DNA of 64,000 bases from Streptomyces sp. NRRL WC-3605 (lineage in GTDB: Bacteria > Actinomycetota > Actinomycetes > Streptomycetales > Streptomycetaceae), in NCBI RefSeq assembly GCF_001509795.1, contig NZ_LLZN01000039.1:62001-126000 (forward strand), given 5' to 3'. The notes under the pieces were generated by a model. The model was not told where the DNA came from. It ran no database searches and saw only the letters and a list, made by a program, of their open reading frames with translations. The stretch's first letter is position 1, and each line of letters starts with the position of its first letter. Position numbers and translations under genes: made by a program. This document shows positions 63,765-64,000 of this stretch, piece by piece.

Positions 63765-64000
63765 ATGGCGCGATTCAACACCCGTGCGGCGAAGGCGCGG
63801 CCCACCTCACGGGTGACGTCGACCGGCCGCGTGCTGCGCACCTATGAGGGCGGCCGCGGACACGAGCGTGACGCGCGCTCCGAGCTGTTCCTGCTCGCGG
63901 TCGGCAACTTCGTCTCGCAGCGCACCTTCTACGAGAGCGGCGCCGAGCGCGACGACCGGTTCGCCACGCTCGTACGCGAGCTCGCCGTCAGCGACCCGGA
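63765..64000 (+). CDS. rsr: TROVE-domain protein (Ro60/Rsr-like), partial at its 3' end
   Basis: Only 78 codons are inside the window; the frame runs off the right edge. MARFNTRAAK...VTSTGRVLRTYEGGRGHERDARSELFLLAVGNFVSQRTFYESGAERDDRFATLVRELAVSDP is the N-terminus I associate with TROVE/Ro60 orthologues: the GRGHERDARSELFLLAVGNFVSQRTFYE segment is the first helix of the HEAT-ring, and YE/ERDDRF are conserved. Ro60/Rsr is a ring protein that binds Y RNAs and misfolded RNAs and works with PNPase in RNA decay. AGAGGGGG precedes the ATG. The three Y-RNA-like elements immediately upstream support this call. The rest of the gene must be read to confirm it. Confidence 0.85.
   Translation, partial: MARFNTRAAKARPTSRVTSTGRVLRTYEGGRGHERDARSELFLLAVGNFVSQRTFYESGAERDDRFATLVRELAVSDP

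Overview
The window is chromosomal DNA from a Streptomyces-type actinomycete. The evidence is very high GC with strongly GC-biased third codon positions, GTG and TTG starts, the sporulation regulator whiA downstream of uvrC-rapZ-yvcK, an actinobacterial suf cluster with an internal Rieske gene, OpcA next to Zwf, and an RbpA-family protein. From uvrC to dapA the gene order follows what I remember of the S. coelicolor SCO1953-to-SCO1912 stretch. I saw no prophage, insertion sequence, CRISPR array or rRNA.

Layout. 1-6.1 kb: a partial HTH regulator gene (minus), then the tightly coupled uvrC-rapZ-yvcK-whiA operon. 6.2-9.2 kb: a large secreted zinc carboxypeptidase. 9.4-16.6 kb: lower glycolysis (gap, pgk, tpiA), secG, a second RbpA-like protein, an MFS exporter and pgi. 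16.7-20.3 kb: a PadR-ABC exporter operon (minus). 20.4-27.1 kb: a sugar-uptake region with two solute-binding proteins, a GH13 glucosidase and two permeases; no ATPase is encoded here. 27.1-33.8 kb: the pentose phosphate operon tkt-tal-zwf-opcA-pgl (minus). 34.2-38.5 kb: heme O and heme A synthases (ctaB, ctaA) around three less well known genes. 38.5-41.1 kb: an ABC exporter and an AAC(3)-like acetyltransferase. 41.3-47.9 kb: sufR-B-D-Rieske-C-S-U-T, closed by a 16-bp perfect terminator stem. 48-54.4 kb: secreted carbohydrate-related proteins, an SMR/TetR unit and dapD. 54.5-61.5 kb: an ECF sigma factor with a membrane partner, dapA, an ABM protein, an ArsR/SRPBCC pair and an extracellular nuclease.

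The most unusual part is the right edge (63.3-64.0 kb). A gene whose N-terminus looks like the TROVE (Ro60/Rsr) family is preceded by about 400 nt of structured non-coding sequence. I read this as three tandem Y-RNA-like elements. All three carry the same 10-nt 5' motif, GTGCG[AC][AG]GGC, directly after a closing stem. Two of them contain a circularly permuted tRNA-like domain (T arm, then 3' acceptor strand, then a short cap, then 5' acceptor strand, then D arm). The second of these also has a class II, leucine-type variable arm. The middle element is a plain hairpin without a tRNA module. This resembles YrlA-type bacterial Y RNAs that bind Rsr, but a tandem triplet joined to the rsr leader is not something I know to be described.

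Regulatory signals are plentiful: several -10 boxes sit 6-7 nt from a start codon, predicting leaderless mRNAs (uvrC, GH13 gene, a 104-aa protein, sufR, dapD). Long perfect inverted repeats lie in front of sufR, the ArsR gene, the nuclease and the SMR pump. A DnaA box lies upstream of uvrC, and a rare-codon island with a GACAC motif inside yvcK probably marks the internal whiA promoter.
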